Positions 23,111 through 60,452 of a stretch of DNA of 64,000 bases are shown piece after piece (position 1 is the first letter of the stretch; every line of letters starts with the position of its first letter). This DNA is from Eonycteris spelaea (Eukaryota > Chordata > Mammalia > Chiroptera > Pteropodidae). The notes below the pieces were generated by a model. It was not told the DNA's origin. It made no database searches and saw only the letters and a list, made by a program, of their open reading frames with translations. The stretch is taken from positions 930,001-994,000 of the forward strand of contig PUFA01000072.1 in NCBI GenBank assembly GCA_003508835.1. Direction: 5' to 3'. Both the position numbers and the translations under genes were made by a program.

Positions 23111-26100
23111 TCACTGTCACCCACCACTGGCTGCTGTTTCCCTCTGCATAAGGCCTTGTTAATCTCCCAGAGCTGGGCTAAGGCCCACCTCTAGCCTCAG
23201 CCCTTCATTTTCTTAAAGACAGAGTGAATGAAAAAATTCTTTTGAAAAACACTTCTCCATATCCCATACAAACACTGTATAAAGTGTTCTAAAATACCTG
23301 AGCGCTAAGTGGTGACTTGCCACTCTTTTGGGTGGGGGGCAGAGCTAGAAATAATGAAATGTCTTAGCTCATAATTTTCTATCTCAGAAGGAGGCCCCAA
23401 CCCTGAGCTCAACAACAACCTGGCCAACATCTTAGAGGTGTGTCGCAGCAAACACATGCCCAAGTCAACGATTGAGGCATCGCTGAAAATGGAGGTGTGT
23501 CTTCAATTTGACAACCTTGTTATTGATCACAGCCCCTACAGAGTCCATGTCTGGAAGGCCACCAAACATTCCTTTAGTTATCAAAGAAAGATAGCTATGT
23601 GGTTGACACCTTCAATCCAGAGCCTTCTGGTGGCTCTATTTCCATGGCCGTTATGGGAGCACAGTCAAGAATAGGATGGATAGACAATGTACAGAACAAT
23701 AGAGCTTAGGACTGCTTAGCTGAGTTGTGAGGAGATGAGGTAGAAAGAAGGGACATAGTGTGGGGAAAGCCCCTGGTGTTAAATTGAGGAAGAGGTTTGT
23801 TTTTCTGCTATTTATGTCTGAAGGAGAAAAGCCAGTAGAAAGAGAGGGTACAGATAGTGATGGTGGGAGGGGCAGGGATGTTGAGCCCTGGTGTGGGAAT
23901 TGTCTTTGAGCCCAGGTGAGGGGACTCTTCCTCTGAGGCAAGTGAAAGAGATCTGAGGAAATAATAATCATCTTAATAGCTAATAATTATTTAGTGCTTA
24001 CTCAGGCCAAGTACTTTGATGAGAACTCTGTATGCGTTTATCTCACTGAATCCTCAAAACAAGTAGAAACTGGGCACAGAAAGATTAGGCTACTTGACTA
24101 AGTCACACAGAAAATGACAGACTTGAAACCATATAGTCAGTTCAGAGCCTGTGCTCTAACCTATGCCTTCATGTTGACCATGGTGCAGACCAAGTGGTGG
24201 AGGCAGAGGATTTTCCCCCACCTGGTGGTCTCTTTCTTCCTTTGTGAAAGAGGAAGGGAAAAGTCATCAGTCGAGAGTTCCTGGGAAGGCAGCAGGGCCG
24301 GGTGCTTGAAGAGGGTGATGAATAAGGTAGGATGCATGGGCAGGGGATGAGTAGAGGCAGCTTGGGAAGTCCAAATGAGATTAGTCATTAGAGTTTTTGA
24401 TTGAGTAGTTAAATTTTGAGGCCATGCTATTTTCAGTGGCTCTTATGATAAGGCATAGGTGTGTGAATTTGCATAACCAAGGAGTAGGAGCACAGGTAGA
24501 TTTCATATGGGATAGAGTATAAGAGGATGTCTTAGTGGGAGTGGTGTGGGAGGGATGGAAACAAAGCTGGGAGATGGCTGATTGATTGTTCAGGGACCAG
24601 AGAAACAGACTCCTTTCCAAGTAAGTGGTAATATTCCAAAAACCTCAAAGGTTGGTCCCATGGGCCTCCTATTAGAGAGTGGGGACAAGAATAAAGACTT
24701 GAGAGTCTAGGTTGCACCCAGAGAGCCCATCTCATGGAGTCAACTTTGTGATGGTGGTGTCTATGACTCGGCTGGCATGCAGGAAGGAACTGGAAAACAG
24801 GAAAATGTGCTGTGTTGTTTTTGCAGAAAACCAAGGGCGTTTATTTGTTGTATGAGGGTCGAGGCCCTGGTGGCTCTTCTCTACTCATCGAGGCATTATC
24901 TAACAGTGGCTCCAAGTGCCATTCGGACATCAAACATATCCTGAACAAGAATGGGTAGGTGTGTGTCTGGAGAGAGTGAAAGGGGTTGGAGTCTCTAGGT
25001 TCTAATTCTGCATAAGGAAAGTACTGTTGTTCCTGGTGGTTGTTCAGGTTTTACACACATTTCATCCTTAGCAGAATCCAAATGGGATAATTTACTCTTC
25101 CATAATGTGTTCTGTACTGGGCAGGATCCAAAAGATTTTTCCTCAGGTGTAGAGGGGCTTCTTTTCCCATTATCCCATCTGTAGCCTTATAATGTCCAGG
25201 TCTTAAATGTACCAGCAGGACTGGAATCCAAATGGCACAGGAATTGATGAGCAAAGTCTTTGTATCCTCTAGACTTAAATCAGGGCATAAAATAGAGAGT
25301 GGGGATATGTCTGGATTATTCCCTTGCCCAGTGGTAGCTGCATCTTCTTCGGGAAGAGAGCTGCTCCATGACTGTATATATATTCCAGAGACTGGGTGGG
25401 ACAGACAGTACCGTGCAGTGCTTTGTGGAGGCTGAGTGTTTAAAGGCATTGGAGCTGGCCCATTTCATTTCCTATCAGGGGAATGATGGCTGAAGGAGCT
25501 CGCCACTCCTTTGACAAAAAGGGGGTGATCGTAGTTGGAGTGGAAGACAAAGAAAAGAAAGCAGTGGACCTAGAGCGTGCCCTGGAGCTGGCGATCGAAG
25601 CAGGAGCTGAAGATGTCAAGGAAACTGAAGATGAAGAGGAAAAGAACATTTTTAAAGTGAGTATGAAGCTGTAGTGTTTGATGGACTTCCGAGAGTGTCA
25701 TGACAGCCATGTGATGGCATGCCTCTCTTGGTTTCTTTTTTCCTGCACCCAGGATACAGGTGAGATAAAGAGTTCACATATTGCACAAAACTTTATTAAG
25801 TAAATATCGGATAGGACTTCCTCTACTGAGGACCACGAGAAGGATTCCAAACACTGAAAACTATATCTCTGCCAGTGAAGGGCTTAAACCCAGTGATACA
25901 TTGCAGTAGATCCATTCAGATTTTGCAATATTCTGTCCAGTTTGTCCTGTTATCTCCTGGTTCCTCATCTCCCGACTTTCCTTTGTCTCTAGTTTATTTG
26001 TGATGCCTCTTCACTGCACGAAGTGAGAAAGAAGCTAGACTTCCTGGGCTTGTGTCCTGTGTCCTGTACACTAGAGTTCATCCCCAACACAAAGGTGCAG

Positions 26101-26193
26101 CTCGCTGACCCTGACTTGGAGCTAGCCGCGCACCTCATCCAGGCTCTTGGCAACCATGAGGACGTGATCCAGGTCTATGACAACATTGAGTAA
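22823..26193 (+). CDS. TACO1: TACO1, mitochondrial COX1 translation activator; frame break in exon 1
   Basis: Mitochondrial matrix protein of the YebC/PmpR (DUF28) family, known to be required for translation of mitochondrial COX1. Five exons: 22823-23101, 23388-23494, 24827-24954, 25479-25656, 25993-26193, all with GT-AG sites and consistent phases. From [17 protein letters not shown] (the YebC N-terminal signature) to VYDNIE and TAA the frame is intact. Exons 2-5 give the same residue count as the 297-aa human protein. The start [20 protein letters not shown] resembles human MSAWAAASLSRAAARCLL. However, the ATG frame stops at 22919-22921 (TAG), and the conserved frame resumes one base off. 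Exon 1 is 279 nt where the human count is 280. This is either an assembly or sequencing indel or a real lesion in the transit-peptide region. Conserved introns rule out a processed pseudogene. Confidence 0.93.
23388..23494 (+). CDS. TACO1: TACO1 exon 2
   Basis: 107 nt. It completes Glu, then [20 protein letters not shown] through IEASLKME (human about residues 94-129). The acceptor is atctcag and the donor is gtgtgt at 23495. Confidence 0.95.
23495..24826 (+). other. TACO1: TACO1 intron 2
   Basis: 1.3-kb intron containing a minus-strand MIR at about 23965-24165 and an old repeat-like stretch beyond it. No other gene seen. Confidence 0.85.
23965..24165 (-). repeat. MIR SINE
   Basis: Reverse-complement MIR: taattatttagtgcttact, tatctcactgaatcctca, ctacttgactaagtcaca, then ctgtgctctaacctatgcc. 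Confidence 0.75.
24827..24954 (+). CDS. TACO1: TACO1 exon 3
   Basis: 128 nt encoding [20 protein letters not shown] through HILNKN and two bases of Gly (human about 130-172). The acceptor is ttttgcag and the donor is gtaggt at 24955. Confidence 0.95.
24955..25478 (+). other. TACO1: TACO1 intron 3
   Basis: 524-bp intron; nothing beyond splice sites recognised. Confidence 0.85.
25479..25656 (+). CDS. TACO1: TACO1 exon 4
   Basis: 178 nt. It completes Gly, then [20 protein letters not shown] through [12 protein letters not shown] (human about 173-231). The acceptor is cctatcag and the donor is gtgagt at 25657. It includes the family's acidic ETEDEEE stretch. Confidence 0.95.
25657..25992 (+). 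other. TACO1: TACO1 intron 4
   Basis: 336-bp intron; nothing beyond splice sites recognised. Confidence 0.85.
25993..26193 (+). CDS. TACO1: TACO1 terminal exon 5 coding part
   Basis: 201 nt encoding [20 protein letters not shown] through [12 protein letters not shown] and TAA at 26191-26193 (human about 232-297). The acceptor is ttgtctctag. Confidence 0.95.
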   Translation, partial: FICDASSLHEVRKKLDFLGLCPVSCTLEFIPNTKVQLADPDLELAAHLIQALGNHEDVIQVYDNIE

Positions 26194-29100
26194 ACAGACT
26201 GCACATGTCTCCCGGCTCCTTCCTAGGCAACTGGAAGCTCGTTCTGGAGTCCTGGTTTCTGCAGCATCCTCTAAGACAGAAGCAGGTCAGGGGTCTAGCA
26301 AGTTTGGGGACACAAGACCTGCAGCTTTGTGGCCAAGGGAATTTCCATACTTCTCTGGGGCCTTTTTGTCAGCTCTCTGGTGTCTCGGACCCTCCTGGAT
26401 GAGTTCCCCCCTTCCGCCAAGATGCAGACTGGGGCCAGTCAGCTGGTCAGACTCTGGTTCCAGGAAGCTGGGCCTTGTGGGGATGGTAGGTGCTCGGAGG
26501 GCCCTCACACTAGAAACTGCTCTTAAATAATAACAGTGGTTGATCTGGGTTGCTGTATTGTTGTGTGGCTCTTGAGTTTTTCTGGGTTGTGTCCAGCTTT
26601 TTGGACCCTCTTGACTTCCTTTCAAGTCTCTAGGCCCAGTTCTTCTCTTCCAATCCCAGGACTGTTGTTTGTGTTTTTTTAATTGTCTGTGGAAATATAG
26701 CTCCCTCCAAGTACTCTGTGCTCTAATGGCCTAAACCTGTCATTCATTCATTCATGCAACTAATATTTATCAAACATCTACTATGTACCAGGAGCTGTAC
26801 TTATCAAGAGCACAAGGTGTTCAGTTGATGCCCTTTGTTAGATCCTACTCTGAGTTGTGGGCCCTCAGAGGAAAGACGCAGAACTGCTCTCTACTGGAGC
26901 TGTCCTAGGGCATTGCAAGCTGCTATGCATGCATTCTTCTCTCCACGTGGCCTCTGTGCCCTTCTTCTGCCAGGGACCTTAAGGCTCTAGCCCAATAGGA
27001 AATCAGGTGCTATTGATAAGGAACTGCCAGGTCCTGCTTTGCCCAGGCCTCTGTGTGTTGTGAGACTTGGCCAGATGGACCTGTCAGCAGATTGGGTTGT
27101 GCTCAGGAAAGGCTGTACCAAGTTAGTTTTGAAAGCTGCTTGGTCCCCAGAATGCCCAGCCCCAGCTCCTTTTCATCCCTGGTGCCAGGTGATGGGACAC
27201 TGGGAACTGGAGAAGAAACAAGAACAGAAGGAGGGGTGAAAGCTGAGCCAGAAGCCTAGCTACACGGGAAATAGGGTCCTTGATGCCTTTTGCTCCTAAA
27301 AGTTACTTCTGGGTGGTTTAGAGAGATCAGGAGTGGCAACCACCTATGCCAGAGCCCGTCAAACATGTTGGGCCTGGAGTAGTTTTTGATCCCTGTTATT
27401 CACCTACTTACAAGTTGTTTAAGCCAGTTCTGAGATCAGAGCAATTTTCCTGAAGAAGCCTTAGGTAAATAAGGATGGAAAAGAAGTAAAACCAAATTAG
27501 TTATAAATGATAACTTCAGCTTCTAGGAAAAACAGATTACTAATTCCACGATGACTTCAACAGCTGGAAAGTGAAGCCTAGGGGGAGGAAAACCAATGAA
27601 ATAATCCATGATCCTGCCAAAGGACAGGCTGTTATACCTCTTTGCTCTTATACCTCATTTCATAATCATGCTACTACCACTCCTTGAGATTCTTTAGGTT
27701 TTACAGGAGATAACTCATCCAAATATCTGAATAGTACATCATTAAAATAGGGCAACTTAAAGTTTAAGTGCTGCTTCATAATTTGTAAGATACTTCCATA
27801 TTTTATTTATCTTATTTCCACACAAAAATAGTTGTAAAGTAGGCCAGGTATTTATGCCCAAGTAGGTGTGAGTGAACAGGTCTAATACTACATCTTGTAC
27901 AGAGAGACCTTGGTTTTTAAAAGAGGTGTTTTGTAAATGTTGAATATAAATTAATTTAAAGGAATGTGGTCATTTTTTAACTATGGAACCCCACTCTGGA
28001 AGGGAACTTGCCTACTCCTGTGGAGTAATCTTCTAATCTAATAGAATTTGTTAATATGTATTCTGTGTAACCAATTTTCTTATGTCAAGGCATACAGGAC
28101 AGCTCTGCACTGACCCCTGGTGGTGCCTTACAGTCTTTTCTGCAGTTATGAGACAGGCAGAAACGGACCTTACTTGAACCTATTCTGCCTCTAGATCTGG
28201 TAAAGAGACCCTTAGCTATATAAGCTAGTTAAATAGCTATTTAACTGAATCATTAAATAAAGAGGGCATGAGTTATTCTTTCGCTAGATATTTTTCAAAG
28301 AATATTTTGTCAGCAAATATTTACAATATGTTAAATAGAAAACAAAGATGTAAAACTGTAATAATGTATGGTCCACATTTTAAAATAGCTATCGTACCAT
28401 CATAAAGACTAGAAGGAAGTATACCAAAATGTCAAAACTGGTTATCTCTAGATGATGATGTTTTAACTGAGTTTTGTTTTCTATAATCATTTATTGCTTT
28501 CATCAGGGGAAACATTTTTTAAAAAAGAAAACTAGTTGCATTACTGTCCAGCTAGGGAGACAACATGTGAGAGGGTGGAAGTCAGGCGTACTTTAAAGTC
28601 AAAGAATGGGATCTGGTCCTGGCTTGCCTTTGCCTTATTTTTGGTCATTGTCTTAGCAATACAAAATCATTCAGCACCTCATAGCTGGTTTGGGTTCACT
28701 TTTAGGTGTCATTTCAGTGGGATGGAGGTATCTGTAATAGGTTCCGTCCATAGCCTTTGCCTCTTACAAGAAGCACTAACGTGGTGTGTACCTGCTCCCC
28801 CTCTGCCAGAGGCCCTGGCTGAATCCAACAGGAACAGTGAAGGCTCTGCCTCCAGCCCATTATGGAGATTCTCTGAAACAGCAGTAAATAAAGCTGTAAA
28901 CTCTACAAGACCCCACTTCTAGTCTTATTCAAATCCCCAGAGACTCTTCTGGTGACATTCTGTGAAGAGAAATGAGCCAGTATGTCTAGCAAAAGATTGT
29001 TATGCCAGCTACACTAGTTTTGACTGAAATTGCCTTCTTTATTCTATCCTTAGATATGGGATAGTAGTTTTTACTTTTTCCTCTTTTTACCTTTCTTTTG

Positions 29101-29274
29101 TCTATGCAAGAAAGGTCATATTTATTGCTTTTTAAAAAGGCAAACCTTATCAAAATACATAATAATAAAAGTCCCATCTAATCCTACCTCCTAAGATACA
29201 ACCATCGTTAACAATCTATATTATTCTACTCATTGGAACCAATCTGCTGAGGAACAATTCTGCCATTTGTGAGT

Positions 29275-29425
29275 AACCTTGGATGAGAACTTAATCTCTT
29301 TGCACTTATTTCTTCAACTATAAAATGGGGATAATAGTAACTATTTCATAGGACTCTTGAGAATTAAATAAGTTAATACATGTTAAGCACTTACAGCAGT
29401 GCCTGGTGATAGGAAGTGTTCCATA
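29275..29425 (+). repeat. MIR SINE
   Basis: Sense MIR 3' half: ttcaactataaaatggggat, tttcataggactcttgag, taatacatgttaagcact, cagcagtgcctggtgat. It sits inside an older LINE-like fragment that flanks it on both sides. Confidence 0.8.
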
Positions 29426-29429
29426 AGTG

Positions 29430-29700
29430 TTGGCCTTTCCCCCCCTTCACAATATATCTTGGGCACCTTTTGGTATTCATATAAAGAAGTCTGCTTCATT
29501 CTTTATAGTAGCCACATAGTATTTTATTGTATTTATTACTGTGCCATAATTTATTTAACTAGTTTTCTATCAAAGGACATTTGGACTGTCTGTCTTACAA
29601 AATTTGCTACAATGAACATTCTTTACCTTTACTCACTTGCAAAGTATTTAGGATACATTTATAGAAGTGGAATTTCAAAATGAAAAGCAATTTTTCTTTA
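29430..29700 (-). mobile_element. Old LINE (L1-like) fragment
   Basis: Contains ccacatagtattttattgt, accataatttatttaact-like sequence, aaggacatttggactgtc and gctacaatgaacattc. This is the common reverse-complement signature of an old LINE 3' region. A related stretch before the MIR (29110-29250) is probably the same insertion. Confidence 0.55.
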
Positions 29701-30239
29701 GAAGTAAATATCAATAATATATAAACATTGTCATTGTGAAAAATCTATAATTTGTATATCATTCCTCAACAATGCAGATAAACTAAGTTGAACCGGTAAT
29801 CTGAATATATTCCACTTTACCCCTAAATTAAAAGAATTTTCATTAAATCAGGTGATAGGTTTGCTGGTTTCTTTTTTTACACCAAATTCATTCAGCTTAC
29901 CCCTAAGATTGATCATTCATTTGTATTTATTGTTCGCTATCATGTGTCTAAGTGTCCCTATGCTCTTGAAAGAAGGAAAGTATGTAGCTAAATGCTACCA
30001 GCACTTTCTGAGGCTCTGCACACTGATTCTTGGGGTCAGATATGGTTCAGGTGCTTAACTAGGAGCATCTACTCAGTGTAAAAACCAGGGGAACAGACCG
30101 GAGAAGGCATGGCCCAGCTGGGATGCTTCACAGCAGAAAATCAAGAGTGAGGAGAGAAACAGCATACAGAAAGAAGACAAAATACATAGCTGAAAGGACA
30201 CACACACCTGTGGAAATTACATTCAATTGCTAACATCCC

Positions 30240-31140
30240 CATTTGAGGTCACTTATTGTACAAATATTTTTTTGACTGTGCCATGGAAGATGGTAGGCAT
30301 GCCAATTGGACACAGCTTCTGTCTTTATGCTTGCTTAAAGGCAATTACAGTAGAGTAGGACAAGTGCTCTGATGAAGAAAGTACTAGGTGCTCTGCTATT
30401 CAGATTTGGGGGTATCTGGAAAGGCCTTGTGGAGGCAGTGATGTTTAGACTTATCTCTTCTCTGAAAGAAGGGTGGAGGGCAAGAATGGAGAAGAGTATT
30501 TGAAACAGAGAAAATAGCACATGCAGAGGTATAGAGCCAAGAGTCGTGTTTGAGGAACTGCTGGTGGTTCCCTATGGCCAGAGCGTAGAATTTGAATGGT
30601 GGGGTTGGTAGAAGTAGGAAATAAAAAACTTGTGGCCAAAGAAGGAATGGCCTTCTTAGCAACATTCACATATTCAATTTATCCTAAGGACAATAGAAAA
30701 CTGAAATTTTTAAGCAGAGCATGACAGGATCAGGTGTCTGTTTTGAAAAGATTGCCCTGTGATGTGAGCACACATACATAATCTAAGTAAATGACTTTGG
30801 TGGTTTGAAGTAGGATGGTGCAGCTGGGAATGGGAGAAGAGTGGACAGGTTGGGGACATGGTCAACATTAGATGAGGGGGAAAAGGAAGGGAATGGAGAG
30901 GAAGAGCTCTCCAAGTTAGATAGCTCGAAGGTATCCAACTTGGAGAATGAAGATAAACAAAGGAAATACAAAACTAGGAAAAAAAATAATTCAGTTTGGG
31001 CCTGTAGAATTTGAGGTGCCTGTGGGATACTCAAGGGGTGATTGCTCTGGAGCTCAGAAGAAAGTCCAGTATGATAACTACAGCATGGGAACAGTAGAGA
31101 TGGCTGGTTAAGGGACAGACACAATGGAAACAAAGTTCTC
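30240..31140 (+). repeat. Old mammalian interspersed repeat copy A
   Basis: Contains aaaggccttgtggaggcag, atagcacatgcagaggt, gaggaactgctggtgg and attgccctgtgatg, in the same order as matching blocks in the copy that follows. Both read as decayed copies of one long interspersed repeat. I cannot name the family with confidence. Confidence 0.5.
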
Positions 31141-31204
31141 AAAGCAGTTGCTAGAAAGGTAGAAGGAAAATCAGAAGGCTCTTTTCAGCTAAAGACTTTA
31201 GTAG

Positions 31205-32140
31205 TTGTACTATAGTTCTCTACTATGTGCAAAGCACTATTCTAAGTGCTGGGAATAGGGCAGTGAACAGAACAAAATTCCTGATCCTATACATCTTATG
31301 CTCATTGTAGTTGGAGGAAAGACAAGTAAACATATAAATCAGGCACTATGAAGAAAAATAAGGCTGAATACAGAGATACAGAATGATGGAAGGGACAAGA
31401 GGCTATTTTGGATGTGGTGGTTAGGAACTCTTAGGAGTTGACATTTGAGCAGAGACCTGAAACAGAACCAGGAATTAGAACATCTAGGGGGAAAGCATTC
31501 CAGGTAGAACAAATGGTAAATACCTGAGGTGAAAGGTCTTGAACCTGGTAGGTTCAAAGTTTGGTGAGAAGGCCAGTGTGGCTGGAGGACAGTGATTAAG
31601 GGAGAATGGTAGAGATGAGGTAGGAGAAGATGGTGGGGGCCAGCTCCCATTGGGCTGGAAAGCCATGACAGAGTTTGAGTTTTATTCTAAGTGTGAATGG
31701 AAAGTCATTGAAGGGTTGACAGCAGGAGAGTGACATGATCTGAATTACATTTTACAAAGATCACTCTGGCTGCTGTGTGGAGAATCATTTGTTGGGTGAC
31801 CACAGAGGAAACAGGAAAACCAGTTTAGGAGCTAGGGCAGTCATGTAAGAGAGGGTGGTGACTTGGACTTAGGGGGATAGTGGTGAGAATTGGTTTGGTT
31901 CAGATACATTTTGAAACAAGAGCTGAAAAGACTTGCCGAATGATCAGATATGGGAATGTTAAGGAAACAGTAAAATCAAGGAAGACTCTTAGGTTTGTAT
32001 TTTAAGAATTGGGAAAACAGAGGAGCAGGGTTTTGGGGGAGAGAGGGAAAAATCAGGAGTTTGATGTACAACATGTTAAATGTGTTTTAGATGTTCCAAA
32101 ACTGTTAGATAGGCCTTTGGATACAGGTCATGAGTGGGTA
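31205..32140 (+). repeat. Old mammalian interspersed repeat copy B
   Basis: The best-preserved copy: ctactatgtgcaaagcact, gtgctgggaatagggcagtg, acatttgagcagagacctga, gcattccaggtagaac, gaaggccagtgtggctgg, gagtgacatgatctg, gatcactctggctgctgtg. Such sequence is widespread in mammals; family name not assigned. Confidence 0.65.
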
Positions 32141-33595
32141 CTAGATTTCTACTGGCATAAATGTGTCTTTTAAAAATATTTATCTCAGGCCAGCAAAATT
32201 AAGGGTCAGATCTGAGCTTCAGATTGGCAGATTATGACCTCCAGCATAAACCCATTACACTTATTCTTAATAGGGTAATGTCCCCAAAGGGGTGAAAAGT
32301 GATTCTGAATGCATGAAAAAAATCTTTGCTACTCCAGTGGTGTGTGGTCTTCAAAGCTCAACCATACCTGACAAAATATTATTCCTTAGTATTTAATTTT
32401 TCTCATGAGGAAGAACTTAAATTTAATGAATTTAAATTTTCTCTTTGGAGGTTAATAAGTGAGAAAAAAAAAAGTTTGAGAAACCCCAGAAAAGAGGGAT
32501 TATTATAGGAACTACAATAAACTAGTAGAGATCTAATCAAGATGGAAAATTACAGACTTAAAAGCTCTTTGGAGGGGAGAAAATTAACAGGACAAAGGGC
32601 CTGATAAATATTGGGATGGGGGTGTAGAGTGGAGGCTAAAGTAATTAAGAGATTTGACACTCAAGGCAAAGCCACCACTAAAGGTTCTTAGTTGACAGTT
32701 GAAAAAGGCATCTGAGCAAGATTATCCTGGTGTCTCATTTATATTAGGCTGGAACAGGGACCAGAGGAAGGCAGTCCTTATTGTGGTGGACTTGGAATCT
32801 GAGGATCTGGGTATACAAAATGTTGAACAACGGAGGGTTGGGGAAATTAATTACGGTCACCATCCATTTTGAAATATGGAGTCAGTACAATTGTTTTGGA
32901 AAACTATTCAGTGGCACGGGAAAACACATAATAAAATGTAAGCACACTACAAAACGATATGAGCCATTTTTTGTCAAAAGTATATCTAGGAGGAAAGCGA
33001 TAAAATTAACTCTGACGTGGGATTCCTCCCCCTCCCCAATGGCAATACGAAGAGGTTGTATTGCTTTTAGAAACCGGAAAAAAGTTTTTTATTTTATTCC
33101 CAAAAGAAGTTTTTTGGCCTTGCCATTTATTGGTTTCGGCCCTGGCCAGTCGCGGAATTCCCAGGTTTCTGAGGACCCATATTCCGGTACTACCTCAGCC
33201 CCTCAGAGGGTGTGGCCCCGGAGGTATGAGACCCAGGAAAAGGCTGGCAGTGGCGAGGCCGCCTCTACCTCTGGCAAGCATTGCGTCTGGACCGCGGGGT
33301 CTGCCAAGGGATGCCAAGGCAGAGGTAGCCACACGCTGGGAAGCGCTCAGAGCCAAAACCTTCCCTGCTGATTACGCACCGGGTGGCCACATGAAGGGTA
33401 AAGAAGCTGGCCTCAGAGACCACCGGGATCGCAGAGAGTCCGGAGGGCGGGAGGCTCGGGGTCGCCTCCAGCTGCCTTCCCAAACTTCAGCCCCAAGGTA
33501 GCCAGTAGGGAACCGCGCCAGCCCGCGCGCCCGGGGAGATTCTGGTTGACTGACGGTAGGTGGGAATGTGGGCGGAGCCTCACGCGTGAGCTGTG

Positions 33596-33950
33596 ATTGG
33601 AGCAACCAACACCTCCCGGAGAGAGAAGAGGCGAGCCAGTGAGGGATGTGCAGAGGCGGGTGCTCAGAGTCTTCTACGTGATTGGTTATTAACGGAGTGA
33701 ATCGAGAGCAGTTTTGATGATTGGCAGGCGATAGACAGCTGTCGGAAACGCCTTGGCTTCGCCCATTGGCATCCCGCGAGAGTAGGCGGGATTGGTCCAT
33801 GGTGTGGTGCCTATGATTAGCTGGCAGCTGAGAGGGTGTTGGGGAGAGAGAGGTGGAGGGGGTGTTGGCGGGGGCAGCGGCTTCCTCATTGTTATTGGCT
33901 GGTGAAATGAGTGGGGGTGGGACGAAGGCCCAGCACAGCCTTTGGATTGG
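33596..33950 (-). promoter_or_regulatory. Cluster of seven reverse CCAAT (ATTGG) motifs
   Basis: ATTGG occurs on the + strand at 33596, 33681, 33720, 33765, 33791, 33894 and 33946, all in the same orientation, just upstream of the MAP3K3 first exon. CCAAT boxes are the known site of NF-Y. That they act in this promoter is inference. Confidence 0.55.
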
Positions 33951-34048
33951 TGGCGCTGGGCTGAGTGACAGGCAAGGGGTGAGCTGCGCGACCAGCGGTT
34001 TGTTTTTCGGAGCGTTCCTGAGGTGGAGAACGGTGGCCGGACGGAACG

Positions 34049-34075
34049 ACTGAGGGACTGAGGGACTGAGGGACT
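34049..34075. repeat. Short tandem repeat, 8-bp unit ACTGAGGG
   Basis: Three perfect ACTGAGGG units plus a partial ACTGG, in the presumed MAP3K3 5' UTR or promoter. Confidence 0.85.
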
Positions 34076-34351
34076 GGCGCGCGGGCGGGCGGAGCAGCGC
34101 CGCCGAGGCCGGGCTGGACCGAGCCGAGGAGCGCCGGGGGATGTAGCGGGCCACCCTGCCCATGCCACAGCGCCCGGCCGCGGGCGGAGCCGGAGCCGGA
34201 GCCTGGGGAGGCGGCGGGGGCCCCGAGCGCAGCCCGCGCCCCCCGCGCGGAGCCAGGCCCGCTGCCGTCCCCGCCGCCCAGGCCCCCGGCATGCAGCCCC
34301 GGCTGCGGAGGTGACACTCGGGCCCGAACCGCCGCCGCCGCCATCGCCACC

Positions 34352-60452
<26,101 letters not shown>

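Larger units (their letters stand above)
26194..33100. other. TACO1 3' UTR (end not placed) and TACO1-MAP3K3 spacer
   Basis: The TACO1 3' UTR begins here, but its end is not clear. No canonical AATAAA occurs soon after the stop; candidates at 28256 and 28887 are more than 2 kb away. The rest is spacer with an L1-like fragment split by a MIR (about 29110-29700) and two adjacent copies of an old mammalian repeat (30240-31140 and 31205-32140). No further gene recognised. Confidence 0.6.

Noticed and set aside
22823..26193. TACO1 as a processed pseudogene
   Set aside because: Four introns with good splice sites and phases, a CpG-rich promoter and conserved synteny show that it is the native locus despite the exon 1 frame break.
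32781..33371. 196-codon plus-strand open frame before the MAP3K3 CpG island
   Set aside because: It spans a sharp change from AT-rich spacer to GC-rich island, with composition changing along it. No motif or homology recognised.
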